A stretch of DNA of 64,000 bases from Flavobacterium nitratireducens (GTDB lineage: Bacteria > Bacteroidota > Bacteroidia > Flavobacteriales > Flavobacteriaceae), in assembly GCF_029625335.1 (NCBI RefSeq), contig NZ_CP121111.1, positions 1,550,001 to 1,614,000 on the forward strand. Reading direction: 5' to 3'. Of the stretch, positions 1 through 8,184 are shown in pieces; the first letter of the stretch is position 1, and each line of letters starts with the position of its first letter. Under the pieces are notes generated by a model. It worked only from the letters and a program-made list of their open reading frames with translations. It searched no databases and was not told where the DNA came from. Position numbers and translations under genes: made by a program.

Positions 1-241
1 CGGCATCTTTGAGTCTTTTCTCTAGTTCGTGAATTTTTTCTTGCTCGGGAGTGAGTTTTAAATTTCCTTTCCCAGGAAAACTTCCTTCTCCAAATTCCTC
101 GAACTCTTTACGCCATTTATACAACTGTGGTGCTGTGATTCCCAACTCTCTGGCGAGTTCTGATACATTTGTTCTCTCATAACTCAATTGAACGGCTTTT
201 TCTTTAAAAGCTTTGTCATAAATTTTGCGGACTTGTTTCAT
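1..241 (-). CDS. IS3-family transposase orfA (5' part)
   Basis: The 80 visible residues begin MKQVRKIYDKAFKEKAVQL and contain the HTH_Tnp_1 DNA-binding helix-turn-helix. The recognition segment SELARELGITAPQLYKWRKE is typical of orfA proteins of the IS3 group. A charged segment with PEQEKIHELEKRLKDA follows and should start the leucine-zipper region used for dimerisation with OrfAB. In this family OrfA is fused to OrfB by -1 frameshifting, but that site lies beyond the window. The start is the ATG at 241-239. The family assignment is secure, but completeness of the element cannot be judged. Confidence 0.85.
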   Translation of the reverse strand, partial: MKQVRKIYDKAFKEKAVQLSYERTNVSELARELGITAPQLYKWRKEFEEFGEGSFPGKGNLKLTPEQEKIHELEKRLKDA

Positions 242-297
242 AGGTTAAAATTAAGATTATTTCTTAACTTTATGTGATGGCTAAGTTAGCACGTCCA
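1..297 (-). mobile_element. End of an IS3-family insertion sequence (partial)
   Basis: The 5' end of an IS3-type transposase orfA lies here, reading out of the window's left edge. Upstream of its start codon there is about 55 bp of non-coding sequence. Read on the minus strand, that stretch ends in TGGACGTGCTAAC at position 297, and the 5'-TG terminus is typical of IS3-family terminal inverted repeats. The other end of the element is outside the window, so the inverted repeat and target duplication cannot be confirmed. The element abuts the stop codon of the neighbouring histidine kinase gene within about 12 bp. Confidence 0.7.
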
Positions 298-309
298 TAG
301 CTATAATTT

Positions 310-1365
310 CTACTTATTGAAAGGCAAAGTAAAAGTAAATTTAGTTCCAATTTGCAATTTACTTTTAACTTTAATTTCTCCATTAAGTAAATCGACAACT
401 TTTTTACAAATAGCTAAAACTAAAATAGAACTTCCATTATCATTTAATAAATCCCCATCTTGTTGTGCAAAACCTTGCAAAATAACTTTCAATTTATCAT
501 CAGAAATTCCAACTCCCGAATCTATAACAATAAATCGTAACACATATTCTTCATCACTTTCAAATTCTAGTTGAATTTTCAATCTGATTTTTCCTCCTAC
601 TGGGGTATATTTAACTGCATTACTTATACTATTCCACAATACTTGAGAAACTCTAATACAATCACCGTTTAAAATATTAGGTAATTCGCTATCTATAGTT
701 ACTTTAAAATCAATTTCTTTTTGAATACATTTCTCCGAAAATGAAATATTTAAAAAGTTAATCAATTGATCTAAACCAAATGGTTTGTTTGCAGCGATAA
801 AATGGCTCGATTTTACTTTAGCTAAATCTAACAAATCATTTATAGTTATGAGTAAAACATCAGTCACTAACTTACTATATTCTAATTGATTAACACTGTT
901 ATGATCTAATGTGTTTTTTGATATAGAATTTGTAACCTTGGATATCGTTAGAAGTGATTCTCGTATTTCACGCCCAATATAGGTTAAAAAATGATCTCTA
1001 TTAAGAATTAACTGTTCTGAGCGGTCTTTTTCTACAACTAATTTCTCTTGTAAATTTTCTAATAATTTCTGAGAAACCATCGCTGCTTTTAACTCCTCTA
1101 TATAGGTATTAAATCCCATACAGAATACATCTAATTCGTCATGAGCATAAGAAATAGGTAAATAATTAAAAAAATCACCAGCAAAACAATTGGAAATCTG
1201 TTCTACAATAACTGCCGTTCGCTGTTTTTTAGATTCGATTTTTTTAGACAAAAACAACAATTCTTCGTAAACATCATCTAAACTATCCCCATAAGTAATT
1301 TGCTCCTGAAACTCATCTTGGTTTATGGAGCGCACTAGGGCTAATATGTTTTCTAGTTTAGACAT
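310..1365 (-). CDS. Degenerate cytoplasmic sensor histidine kinase (H-box His missing)
   Basis: This is a 351-residue protein with no membrane segment. Residues 76-95 (DELDVFCMGFNTYIEELKA) resemble the HAMP-like linker common in Bacteroidota kinases. A coiled coil follows at about 96-122, then a HisKA-like helix pair (123-190) and an HATPase_c domain (230-350). In the H-box the usual SHEIRTPL is GREIRESL, so Arg132 replaces the phospho-accepting His. The N-box Asn (SNAVKYTP, 249) and the G1 motif DSGVGI (282-287) remain. The G2 motif, normally GTGLGL, is GSSILVL. The protein probably cannot autophosphorylate and may be a pseudokinase or a decaying gene. Its stop codon is about 12 bp from the end of the adjacent IS, so a lost C-terminal receiver domain is possible. 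Confidence 0.75.
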   Translation of the reverse strand: MSKLENILALVRSINQDEFQEQITYGDSLDDVYEELLFLSKKIESKKQRTAVIVEQISNCFAGDFFNYLPISYAHDELDVFCMGFNTYIEELKAAMVSQKLLENLQEKLVVEKDRSEQLILNRDHFLTYIGREIRESLLTISKVTNSISKNTLDHNSVNQLEYSKLVTDVLLITINDLLDLAKVKSSHFIAANKPFGLDQLINFLNISFSEKCIQKEIDFKVTIDSELPNILNGDCIRVSQVLWNSISNAVKYTPVGGKIRLKIQLEFESDEEYVLRFIVIDSGVGISDDKLKVILQGFAQQDGDLLNDNGSSILVLAICKKVVDLLNGEIKVKSKLQIGTKFTFTLPFNK

Positions 1366-1556
1366 GAATACAACAGATTGAATATCTTGGTATTATTTAT
1401 TTCTAAAAACATCTAACGATTTATAAATATAAGAAATATCTTTAAAACAACAATACCAAAATTGAAAATTTAAAAAAATTAATAAAAGCTAAGTAAAGGT
1501 TACAAATAACTAATCTATCTTTAATTAACTAAATCATTTCTTTTCTTTCAATTCGT

Positions 1557-2324
1557 TCAACCAACACATCCAAACCCTTTAGCCAAAGTGGATATGATTA
1601 CGATTCGCTCGCTAACTCCTAATCGATCATAAATATAACCAGCACCGTTTTTACCACTCCAACTCATTCCATGAGCATCATCAAAATACAAATAGAATTT
1701 AGGATACTTGCATAATAAGCTTTTTAAAACATCGGTATCTGGTAAATCGCCATGCATCGAATAGACACCATCTGCCATATACCAAATACGATTGAATTTA
1801 TTGTAATTTTCTCGTATCATCTCCTCTAACATTCGATAATCAGAGTGCCTAACCATTTTCACTTCAGTGCCTTGTAATTTAGTGTTTTTACATGGAAATT
1901 GAACACTAAAATGCACCTGTTGATCCAGTATTACCAAATCATTTGATTTAATTATTGTTGCGATAACTGAGATATGAGCATTGGAAGTCGAAGTATAGCA
2001 AATTACTTTATTGCCATCAAATATTTGAGACATGAGTTCTTCTAACTCTTGAATATAGATTGGACGAATATAAGCCCTAGACATGGATAATTAAGTACCA
2101 AATTTCTTAGTCAAGACAATTGAATTTGCAATCAATTCAGGATGTGTTTCCAATCCTAAATAGCCACATGTGCCAAAATTAATTAATTCTTTGCCCTGAA
2201 TAGTAAACTTTTCACCATTAAAAGATTTTTCCTCAGAGTTGATATGCATAATCCCATCTGATTTAGCAGAAGACCAAACACTATCAACTACGTCTAAATA
2301 ATTACTGTGATTAATTTTTGCCAA
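1557..2324 (-). pseudogene. AONS-fold PLP enzyme (class I/II aminotransferase fold), nonsense-broken and 3' truncated
   Basis: Two open pieces, 2324-2091 and 2084-1557, lie in one reading frame. They are separated only by a TAA at 2093-2091 and two sense codons. The junction reads FGT-stop-LSMSRAYI where alpha-oxoamine-synthase relatives usually have FGTQ followed by a similar segment, so a CAA to TAA change explains the break. The first piece carries the N-terminal motif FGTCGYLGLETHPEL. The second has the PLP-site segments WYMADGVYSMHGD and YFDDAHGMSW. It ends at the expected catalytic Lys segment (STLAKGFGCVG), and the remaining C-terminal half is absent. Family substrates include Ala, Gly or Ser with acyl-CoA, and the exact reaction is unknown. 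The gene reads towards the degenerate histidine kinase. Confidence 0.8.
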
Positions 2325-2339
2325 AATATATTGTTTTAA

Positions 2340-2457
2340 ATTATCCTAAGTATTGCAACTTTTGCAGCATGCTCTACCTGTAAAAAAACACAAAACTATT
2401 TTGGGGCAAAAACAGTATTGAATGAATATACCATTCTAAAAGTGATTTCTAATTTAA
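2340..2457 (+). pseudogene. Possible remnant of a lipoprotein gene
   Basis: In one plus-strand frame this stretch reads like the end of a lipoprotein signal peptide (SIATFAACSTCKKTQN, a plausible lipobox at FAAC) followed by about 30 residues. It has no start codon because a TAA lies just upstream, and it runs into the dtd terminator. No family can be assigned. It could equally be chance coding potential in AT-rich DNA. Confidence 0.2.
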
Positions 2458-2459
2458 CA

Positions 2460-2485
2460 AAAAAAGCTACTTTAGAAGCTTTTTT
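2460..2485 (-). terminator. Terminator after dtd
   Basis: A 9-bp inverted repeat (AAAAAAGCT / AGCTTTTTT) with an 8-nt loop lies 10 bp beyond the dtd stop codon. On the minus strand it is followed by a T tract, as expected for a Rho-independent terminator. Confidence 0.7.
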
Positions 2486-2495
2486 CGTTCAAATT

Positions 2496-2948
2496 TTATT
2501 CTTTAATTTTTGAATCAATCAAAATAGTAACGGGACCATCATTAATCAATGAGACTTTCATATCTGCTCCAAATTGTCCGGTTTGCACTTTTTTCCCAAG
2601 AGTATGTTCTAAAGCAGAAACAAATTTTTCATATAAGGGAATAGCTATTTCAGGTTTAGAAGACTTTATATAAGAAGGTCGATTTCCTTTTTTGGTTGCT
2701 GCGTGAAGTGTAAACTGACTTACCACAATTATATCTCCATCGATATCTTGGACTGATAAATTCATCACATTGTTTTCATCACCAAAAATGCGGAGTTTAA
2801 TAATTTTAGCCACTAACCAATCAATATCCTCTTGGCTATCGGCATCTTCAATACCTACTAAAACCAAAAGCCCTTTATTAATTGCAGCAACTTTACTATT
2901 TTCAATAGTCACAGATGCTTCAGATACTCTTTGAATTACTACCCTCAT
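2496..2948 (-). CDS. dtd: D-aminoacyl-tRNA deacylase
   Basis: This 150-residue protein is full length for DTD. It removes D-amino acids wrongly attached to tRNA in the cytosol, using the cross-dimer Gly-cisPro mechanism of the family. Visible family marks are the N-terminus MRVVIQRVSEASVTI, the SQFTLHA segment (SQxTL motif) and the C-terminal segment GPVTILIDS, which fits the NxGPVT motif (here NDGPVT). Its ATG overlaps the TAA of rsgA by one base, so the two genes are translationally coupled in one minus-strand transcript, closed by the hairpin at 2460-2485. Confidence 0.95.
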   Translation of the reverse strand: MRVVIQRVSEASVTIENSKVAAINKGLLVLVGIEDADSQEDIDWLVAKIIKLRIFGDENNVMNLSVQDIDGDIIVVSQFTLHAATKKGNRPSYIKSSKPEIAIPLYEKFVSALEHTLGKKVQTGQFGADMKVSLINDGPVTILIDSKIKE

Positions 2949-3925
2949 TAACCTCTCGATTTATCGCTATTTTTTCGGTCTTCATCGTAAATGTCAGTGC
3001 GGTAATTTTCATCATCTCCTTCTAACAATTTCAAATAGCTATTATAGCGTGACCAAGATATTACTTCATTCTCTAAAGCTTCCTTAACAGCACATTTTGG
3101 TTCTTCTTTGTGCAAACAATTATTAAACTTACATTGGTTTTTCAATTTGAAGAACTCAGGAAAATAATCACTGATTTCTTCTTTTTCCATATCTACAACT
3201 CCAAATCCACGGATACCTGGAGTATCAATAATTTTGGCACCAAAAGACAAATCAAACATTTCAGCAAAAGTAGTAGTATGTTGTCCTTGCGAATGTGAAT
3301 CAGAAATTTGTTTGGTTTTTAAATTTAAAGTCGGCTCAATAGCATTCACCAAAGTTGATTTTCCAACCCCGGAATGTCCTGAGAACATACTCACCCTGTC
3401 TTTCATTAATTCAATGAGTTTGTCTAATCCTTTGCGTTCCTGAGCAGAAACACGTAAACATTTGTATCCTATTTTTTCGTAAGTATATTGTAAAAACAAT
3501 TGTTCGTCAAGGGCTGCTTCGTCAAACGTATCTATTTTATTAAAAACTAAAATCGCCTCAATACCATAAGCTTCAGCAGTAACCAGAAAACGGTCTATAA
3601 AACTTGTTGTAGTTGGCGGATTATTAATGGTAACCAACAAGAAAACGATATCTATATTTGACGCAATAATATGCGTTTGTTTAGAAAGATTTACCGATTT
3701 CCTTACAATGTAATTCTTTCTATCCTGAATCGTATTAATAACTCCAGTTACTTGATTATTGGATTCTTCTAATTCATATTCGACATAGTCGCCCACAGCA
3801 ATAGGATTGGTACTTTTTATACCTTTCATCCTAAACTTTCCTTTAATTCTACAATCCACAAAATTTCCTTCTTCGGATTTTACGGTGTACCAGCTCCCTG
3901 TTGATTTATAAACGATTCCTGTCAT
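2948..3925 (-). CDS. rsgA: Ribosome small subunit-dependent GTPase A
   Basis: This 325-residue circularly permuted GTPase helps late maturation of the 30S ribosomal subunit. An N-terminal OB-fold (about 1-70) is followed by the permuted G domain with G4 NKID, G1 GHSGVGKSTL and G3 DTPG. A C-terminal zinc knuckle shows C-x-F-N-N-C-L-H and the later KCAVKEAL, fitting the CxxxxCxH(x)C metal site of RsgA. The start is the ATG at 3925-3923. A promoter -7 box ends only 4 nt upstream of it, so the mRNA is probably leaderless. It is followed by dtd with a one-base overlap. Confidence 0.95.
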   Translation of the reverse strand: MTGIVYKSTGSWYTVKSEEGNFVDCRIKGKFRMKGIKSTNPIAVGDYVEYELEESNNQVTGVINTIQDRKNYIVRKSVNLSKQTHIIASNIDIVFLLVTINNPPTTTSFIDRFLVTAEAYGIEAILVFNKIDTFDEAALDEQLFLQYTYEKIGYKCLRVSAQERKGLDKLIELMKDRVSMFSGHSGVGKSTLVNAIEPTLNLKTKQISDSHSQGQHTTTFAEMFDLSFGAKIIDTPGIRGFGVVDMEKEEISDYFPEFFKLKNQCKFNNCLHKEEPKCAVKEALENEVISWSRYNSYLKLLEGDDENYRTDIYDEDRKNSDKSRG

Positions 3926-3929
3926 GGGA

Positions 3930-3957
3930 CAAAGATAAAATTTTGTTTCAAGTTCAA
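3930..3957 (-). promoter_or_regulatory. Flavobacterial promoter of rsgA (leaderless)
   Basis: On the minus strand TTG (3957-3955), a 17-bp spacer and TATCTTTG (3937-3930) match the Bacteroidota -33/-7 consensus TTG...TAnnTTTG. With transcription starting 5-8 bp after the -7 box, the start would fall on or next to the ATG at 3925. Confidence 0.7.
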
Positions 3958-3993
3958 AGTCTAAAGTTTAAGGTTTTTAACATTTGCCAGAAA

Positions 3994-4033
3994 TAAAAAA
4001 TCCCTTTAACTCTTGCAAAGTCAAAGGGATTTC
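3994..4033 (-). terminator. Terminator after DAHP synthase/chorismate mutase
   Basis: A 13-bp stem (AAATCCCTTTGAC / GTTAAAGGGATTT on the minus strand, one G-T pair) is followed by a T tract. It lies 20 bp after the stop codon of the aromatic operon's last gene and separates it from rsgA. Confidence 0.8.
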
Positions 4034-4053
4034 TATTGTGTATTTCAAGCTAA

Positions 4054-5133
4054 TTATCCGTTGATAATTTTTTCTTGGTGTTCGATACTTTCTTGGTGAA
4101 TCGACTTGAATAGTTTAGTAATAAACTCTTCCGATAATCCTTTTTTAGCACCTTCAGCAACCATTTTTTCTTGGATTTCATTCCAACGAGTATTTTGTAA
4201 AACAGCTACGTTATTGTCTTTTTTCACTTGACCAATTTCGTCAGCTACTTTCATTCTTTTACCTAAAAGGTCTAACAAATTAGCGTCTAATACATCGATA
4301 TTAGCTCTTAATTTTGTCATTTTAGCCTCAAAATCGCTATCTCCGCTTACTTTTCTAATTTTCAAATCTTTCAAGATTTGTTTCAAAGCATCAGGAGTAA
4401 CTTGTTGTGCAGCATCAGACCAAGCATTATCTGGATCAATATGCGTTTCGATAATCATACCATCGTAGTTTAAATCTAAAGCTTCTTGTGTTACTTCAAG
4501 AATCATGTTACGATTACCTGTAATATGAGATGGATCGATAATTAATGGCAAATCAGGGAATTTATTTTGCAATTCGATAGCAATTTGCCATTCAGGAATG
4601 TTTCTGTATTTTGTTTTCTCATAAGTAGAGAAACCTCTATGAATAACTCCTAAATTTTTGATTCCAGCCATGTGTAAACGCTCAACACCACCTAACCATA
4701 AAGCCATATCTGGGTTTACAGGGTTTTTAACTAATACAATTTTATCAGTTCCTGCTAATGTATCAGCAATTTCTTGAACTGCAAAAGGGTTCGCTGTTGT
4801 ACGAGCACCTACCCATAATACATCAATATCATATTCTAAAGCTAATTTACAGTGAGCAGCAGTAGCTACTTCAGTCCCCATTAAAAGTCCTGTTTCTTCT
4901 TTAGCTTTCTTCAACCATTTCAATCCAATTTCTCCAATTCCTTCAAATCCTCCTGGACGTGTTCTTGGTTTCCAAATTCCTGCTCTAAATACGCTTACAT
5001 CAGAATTTTTTAATTCGTGAGCAATTTTCAATACTTGCTCTTCTGTTTCAGCACTACAAGGTCCTGCGATCACAAATGGATGAGACAAATTGAATGCGTT
5101 CAACCAATTTCTCATTTCTTTCTTGTTTTCCAT
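4054..5133 (-). CDS. Bifunctional 3-deoxy-7-phosphoheptulonate synthase / chorismate mutase
   Basis: This 359-residue fusion catalyses the first step of the shikimate pathway (PEP + erythrose 4-phosphate to DAHP) and the step from chorismate to prephenate. Residues 1 to about 265 are a type I-beta DAHP synthase without an N-terminal regulatory domain. Visible motifs are GPCSAET, GIWKPRTRPGGFEG, the KNPVNPD segment and IIDPSHITGNR. Residues from about 270 are an AroQ-type chorismate mutase helical bundle (R-A-N-I-D-V-L-D, LLGKRMKVADEIGQVK). Such synthase-mutase fusions are known in Bacteroidota, where the mutase domain also mediates feedback inhibition. Neither the neighbouring tyrA nor pheA carries a mutase domain, so this fusion presumably supplies prephenate to both. 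It is the last gene of the aromatic operon. Confidence 0.95.
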   Translation of the reverse strand: MENKKEMRNWLNAFNLSHPFVIAGPCSAETEEQVLKIAHELKNSDVSVFRAGIWKPRTRPGGFEGIGEIGLKWLKKAKEETGLLMGTEVATAAHCKLALEYDIDVLWVGARTTANPFAVQEIADTLAGTDKIVLVKNPVNPDMALWLGGVERLHMAGIKNLGVIHRGFSTYEKTKYRNIPEWQIAIELQNKFPDLPLIIDPSHITGNRNMILEVTQEALDLNYDGMIIETHIDPDNAWSDAAQQVTPDALKQILKDLKIRKVSGDSDFEAKMTKLRANIDVLDANLLDLLGKRMKVADEIGQVKKDNNVAVLQNTRWNEIQEKMVAEGAKKGLSEEFITKLFKSIHQESIEHQEKIING

Positions 5134-5182
5134 TTTCTTAGTTATTTGTTGTTTGTTTTTTTATATTAAAAATCTTTTTACT

Positions 5183-6040
5183 CTATTTTTTAACGCTTAT
5201 GCCGTTTAATATTTCCTTTATTTTATTCACACTCGCCATCTCATCATATATCGACTGATAATTATCCTGAACTAACAAATCTTTGAATTTTGTCAAATTA
5301 GAAATATACTCTTCTAATGATTCCAAAACTTGAGCCTTATTTTGTTCAAAAATAGGCGTCCACATGGCTGGCGAACTTTTAGCTAAACGCACCGTGCTTT
5401 CAAAACCGGAACCTGCCATATCAAAAATATCTTGTTCATCTTTCTCCTTATCAATTACCGTTTTACCTAACATAAAAGAACTAATATGCGACAGATGCGA
5501 AACATAAGCTATATGCTTATCATGCGACTTAGGATCCATATAACGAATACGCATTCCTAAGGTTTTAAAAACTTCCAACGCTTTTTCTTGCAATTTGAAA
5601 GCTGTTTTTTCTACTTCACAAATGATATTTGTTTTTCCTTTAAACAAATCCCTCAATGCTGCCGAAGGTCCAGAAAATTCGGTTCCGGCTATTGGGTGAG
5701 TCGCAATAAAATTTCTTCTTCTTGAATGTGTAGCTACCACTTCACAAATAGGATTTTTAGTCGAACCCACTTCTAATACAATCGCATTATCATTGATCAA
5801 ATCAAGCACTTTAGGTAATAAGCCAAGAGCCACATTTACTGGAACCGAGACAATGACAAAATCAGCAATTGCTAAATCATCCATTGTAGCAGCCTTATCA
5901 ATAACACCTAACTCTAATGCTTGTTGCAAATGCTTCTCGTTTGTATCAATCCCGTAAATTGTAGCTTCTGGATAATGTGCTTTGATGTCTAAAACCATCG
6001 AACCTCCTATTAATCCAATTCCTATTACAAATACTTTCAT
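5183..6040 (-). CDS. tyrA: Prephenate dehydrogenase
   Basis: This 285-residue NAD-dependent enzyme oxidatively decarboxylates prephenate to 4-hydroxyphenylpyruvate, the tyrosine branch. The Rossmann dinucleotide motif GIGLIGGSM is at residues 7-15. The catalytic and substrate segment THPIAGTEFSGP and the later HDKHIAYVSHLSH match the TyrA family. There is no chorismate mutase or ACT domain. It lies 4 bp downstream of the aminotransferase gene and 49 bp upstream of the DAHP synthase fusion, which supports one transcript. Confidence 0.95.
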   Translation of the reverse strand: MKVFVIGIGLIGGSMVLDIKAHYPEATIYGIDTNEKHLQQALELGVIDKAATMDDLAIADFVIVSVPVNVALGLLPKVLDLINDNAIVLEVGSTKNPICEVVATHSRRRNFIATHPIAGTEFSGPSAALRDLFKGKTNIICEVEKTAFKLQEKALEVFKTLGMRIRYMDPKSHDKHIAYVSHLSHISSFMLGKTVIDKEKDEQDIFDMAGSGFESTVRLAKSSPAMWTPIFEQNKAQVLESLEEYISNLTKFKDLLVQDNYQSIYDEMASVNKIKEILNGISVKK

Positions 6041-6044
6041 TTTA

Positions 6045-7190
6045 TTAAAATCTATCTATTGCTTCTTGTACTTTTTCTTCTTTCACACATAATGCAAATC
6101 GAATATATCCTTCTCCATTAGAACCAAAAATAGTTCCCGGTGCGATAAAAATATATTTCTCATGTAAAATCGTATCGATGAACTCCTCTGCCGATTGGAT
6201 TCCTTCCGGTAATTTTGCCCAAACAAACAATCCAACTCCTTCTTTATACACTTTACATCCTAATTTTTCAGCCAATTGTTCGGTTAAAACTCGGCGTTTT
6301 TTATAAATTTCATTCATGGAATCAAACCATGATTTATCACTTTTTAAAGCTTCGATAGCACCTTTTTGGATTCCATAGAACATTCCACTATCCATATTAC
6401 TTTTAACTCTTAAAACCGCATCAATCAATTCGGCATTTCCAGAAACCATTCCAACTCTCCATCCTGCCATGTTAAAAGTCTTGCTTAAGGAATTTAACTC
6501 CAAAGCTACTTCTTTAGCACCTTCAACCTGTAGCAAACTCATCGGACTATCGTTCAAAACAAAACTATACGGATTGTCATTCACTAATAGTATGTTGTTT
6601 TTCTTAGCAAAAGCTACTAACTTTTCAAACAAGGATAAACTTCCTCTGGCGCCTGTAGGCATATGCGGATAACCTATCCACATTAATTTCACTTTAGACA
6701 GATCTAATTTTTCTAATGCTTCAAAATCAGGCTCCCAATTATTACTTTCTTTCAAATCATAATACACAGCTTCTGCTCCTACTAAATTCGTAACCGAAGT
6801 ATAGGTAGGATATCCGGGATTAGGAATCAAAACCTGATCTCCTTCGTTTAAGAAAGCCAATGAAATATGCATAATACCTTCTTTAGACCCCATTAAAGGT
6901 AAAATCTCCGTATTCGAATTTAAGCTCACCTGAAAATTATTCATGTAAAAATCAGCTATGCTTTTACGCAACTCAGGTAATCCTTGATAACTTTGATACC
7001 CATGAGCATTTTCCTCTTGAATTGCCAAAGTTACAGCATCAATAACCGCCTGAGAAGGTGCTAAGTCAGGACTTCCAATTCCCATATTGATAATTGGTTT
7101 TCCCTCTGAAGCTAATTGTCTCACTTCTCTTAACTTCGATGAAAAGTAGTATTCCTCAACGGTATTTAATCTATTGGCTGTTGTAATCAT
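6045..7190 (-). CDS. Class I PLP-dependent aminotransferase of the aromatic operon
   Basis: This 381-residue fold-type I aminotransferase has the PLP-binding segment SLSKTFNMAGWRVG, with Lys237 as the Schiff-base residue. It also has NPGYPTY (124-130) and a C-terminal arginine segment (EGYIRFALCV) that would bind the substrate carboxylate. The usual YPNNPTG loop reads YPHMPTG. From its place between pheA and tyrA it most likely transaminates phenylpyruvate and 4-hydroxyphenylpyruvate. Related flavobacterial proteins are often annotated only as aspartate/aromatic-type aminotransferases, so the substrate is inferred from context. Confidence 0.88.
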   Translation of the reverse strand: MITTANRLNTVEEYYFSSKLREVRQLASEGKPIINMGIGSPDLAPSQAVIDAVTLAIQEENAHGYQSYQGLPELRKSIADFYMNNFQVSLNSNTEILPLMGSKEGIMHISLAFLNEGDQVLIPNPGYPTYTSVTNLVGAEAVYYDLKESNNWEPDFEALEKLDLSKVKLMWIGYPHMPTGARGSLSLFEKLVAFAKKNNILLVNDNPYSFVLNDSPMSLLQVEGAKEVALELNSLSKTFNMAGWRVGMVSGNAELIDAVLRVKSNMDSGMFYGIQKGAIEALKSDKSWFDSMNEIYKKRRVLTEQLAEKLGCKVYKEGVGLFVWAKLPEGIQSAEEFIDTILHEKYIFIAPGTIFGSNGEGYIRFALCVKEEKVQEAIDRF

Positions 7191-7266
7191 TTTTATTTTG
7201 GCTTTTTGAACGATTCTCGGTTTCCGAGTATTAACAATCTGCTTATATTTTCTTTTCTAATAGTAA

Positions 7267-8103
7267 TTATTTCAACAAAGGCTTTGTATTTCGATACTCA
7301 CCTAAGATTTTAAAATATTCTGCCATAATGGCTAACAAGGATTTTGCTTTAGCAAAATCTTCATAATTCTCAAAAGTGACATCCACAAAAAAGGAATATT
7401 TCCAAGGAGTTTCAATTTTGGGCAATGATTGAATTTTGGTCAAATTCATTTTACAATCACTCATTACATTCAAAACCGCAGCTAAACTTCCTCTTTTATG
7501 ATCTAATTCAAATTTCATTGAAGCTCTGTTGATTTCATTTTCCGGAACAAACGAATTTTCTTTGTTAATAATCACAAAACGTGTCATATTATTTTTTATC
7601 GTTTGAATTTCTGGAGCTAAAATTTCTAAACCATACATCTCAGCGGCAACTTTACTCGCAATGGCAGCAACTCCTTTTAATTGGTTTTGCTGAATTCTTC
7701 TAGCCGTTTCAGCCGTATCCTTATCTTCAACTAGCTTAATATGGGGATATTGTTTTAAATAATCCATACATTGTAACAATGCCATCGGATGTGAATACAC
7801 TTCTTTAATGTCCTCAATTGTTTGACCTTTCAAAGCCATTAAATTTTGATGAATACTCAAATAATGTTCACCAATAATGTGCAAGTTATTTTTATCGATT
7901 AAGGCATAATTAGGAATAATGGGACCAGCGATAGAATTTTCAATTGCCATTACTGCTTGATTTGACTTTCCTGTCAACAAACTATCTACTAATTCATCAA
8001 AAGAAAGACACTCATCTACTACTACATCTTGTCCATAATACTCCTGAGCCACCTGATGATGAAAAGACCCTAAAATACCTTGTATCGCAATTTTTGTTTC
8101 CAT
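7267..8103 (-). CDS. pheA: Prephenate dehydratase with ACT domain
   Basis: This 278-residue enzyme converts prephenate to phenylpyruvate. The dehydratase part (about 1-180) has IAIQGILGSFHHQVA, the AIENSIAGPI segment and ASKVAAEMYGLEIL, with the family TRF motif in NNMTRFVII. The ACT domain from about 195 (HKRGSLAAVLNVMSDCKMNLTKIQSLP) has the GALA-like (GSLA) and ESLP-like (QSLP) sites through which Phe inhibits the enzyme. There is no chorismate mutase domain. It is the first gene of the aromatic operon, and a leader-peptide attenuator sits immediately upstream, its terminator ending about 6 bp from the ATG. Confidence 0.96.
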   Translation of the reverse strand: METKIAIQGILGSFHHQVAQEYYGQDVVVDECLSFDELVDSLLTGKSNQAVMAIENSIAGPIIPNYALIDKNNLHIIGEHYLSIHQNLMALKGQTIEDIKEVYSHPMALLQCMDYLKQYPHIKLVEDKDTAETARRIQQNQLKGVAAIASKVAAEMYGLEILAPEIQTIKNNMTRFVIINKENSFVPENEINRASMKFELDHKRGSLAAVLNVMSDCKMNLTKIQSLPKIETPWKYSFFVDVTFENYEDFAKAKSLLAIMAEYFKILGEYRNTKPLLK

Positions 8104-8109
8104 TTATTC

Positions 8110-8138
8110 AAAAAAAAATCCTGATTTTCATCAGGATT
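8110..8138 (-). terminator. Attenuator terminator in front of pheA
   Basis: On the minus strand AATCCTGAT, loop GAAA and ATCAGGATT form a perfect 9-bp stem followed by nine T residues. It ends just before the pheA ATG at 8103, so it terminates the leader transcript rather than a gene. Its left arm overlaps ACAATCCT (8140-8133), which can pair instead with AGGATTGT at 8192-8185. Confidence 0.9.
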
Positions 8139-8184
8139 GTATACTAGTTTTATTTGTTTATTTTAATTTTCAAATTACCATAGC

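Noticed and set aside
6175..7190. Altered YPNNPTG loop (YPHMPTG) in the aromatic aminotransferase as a sign of inactivation
   Set aside because: The catalytic Lys, PLP-binding segments and length are intact, and I recall this loop variant as normal in Bacteroidota members of the family.
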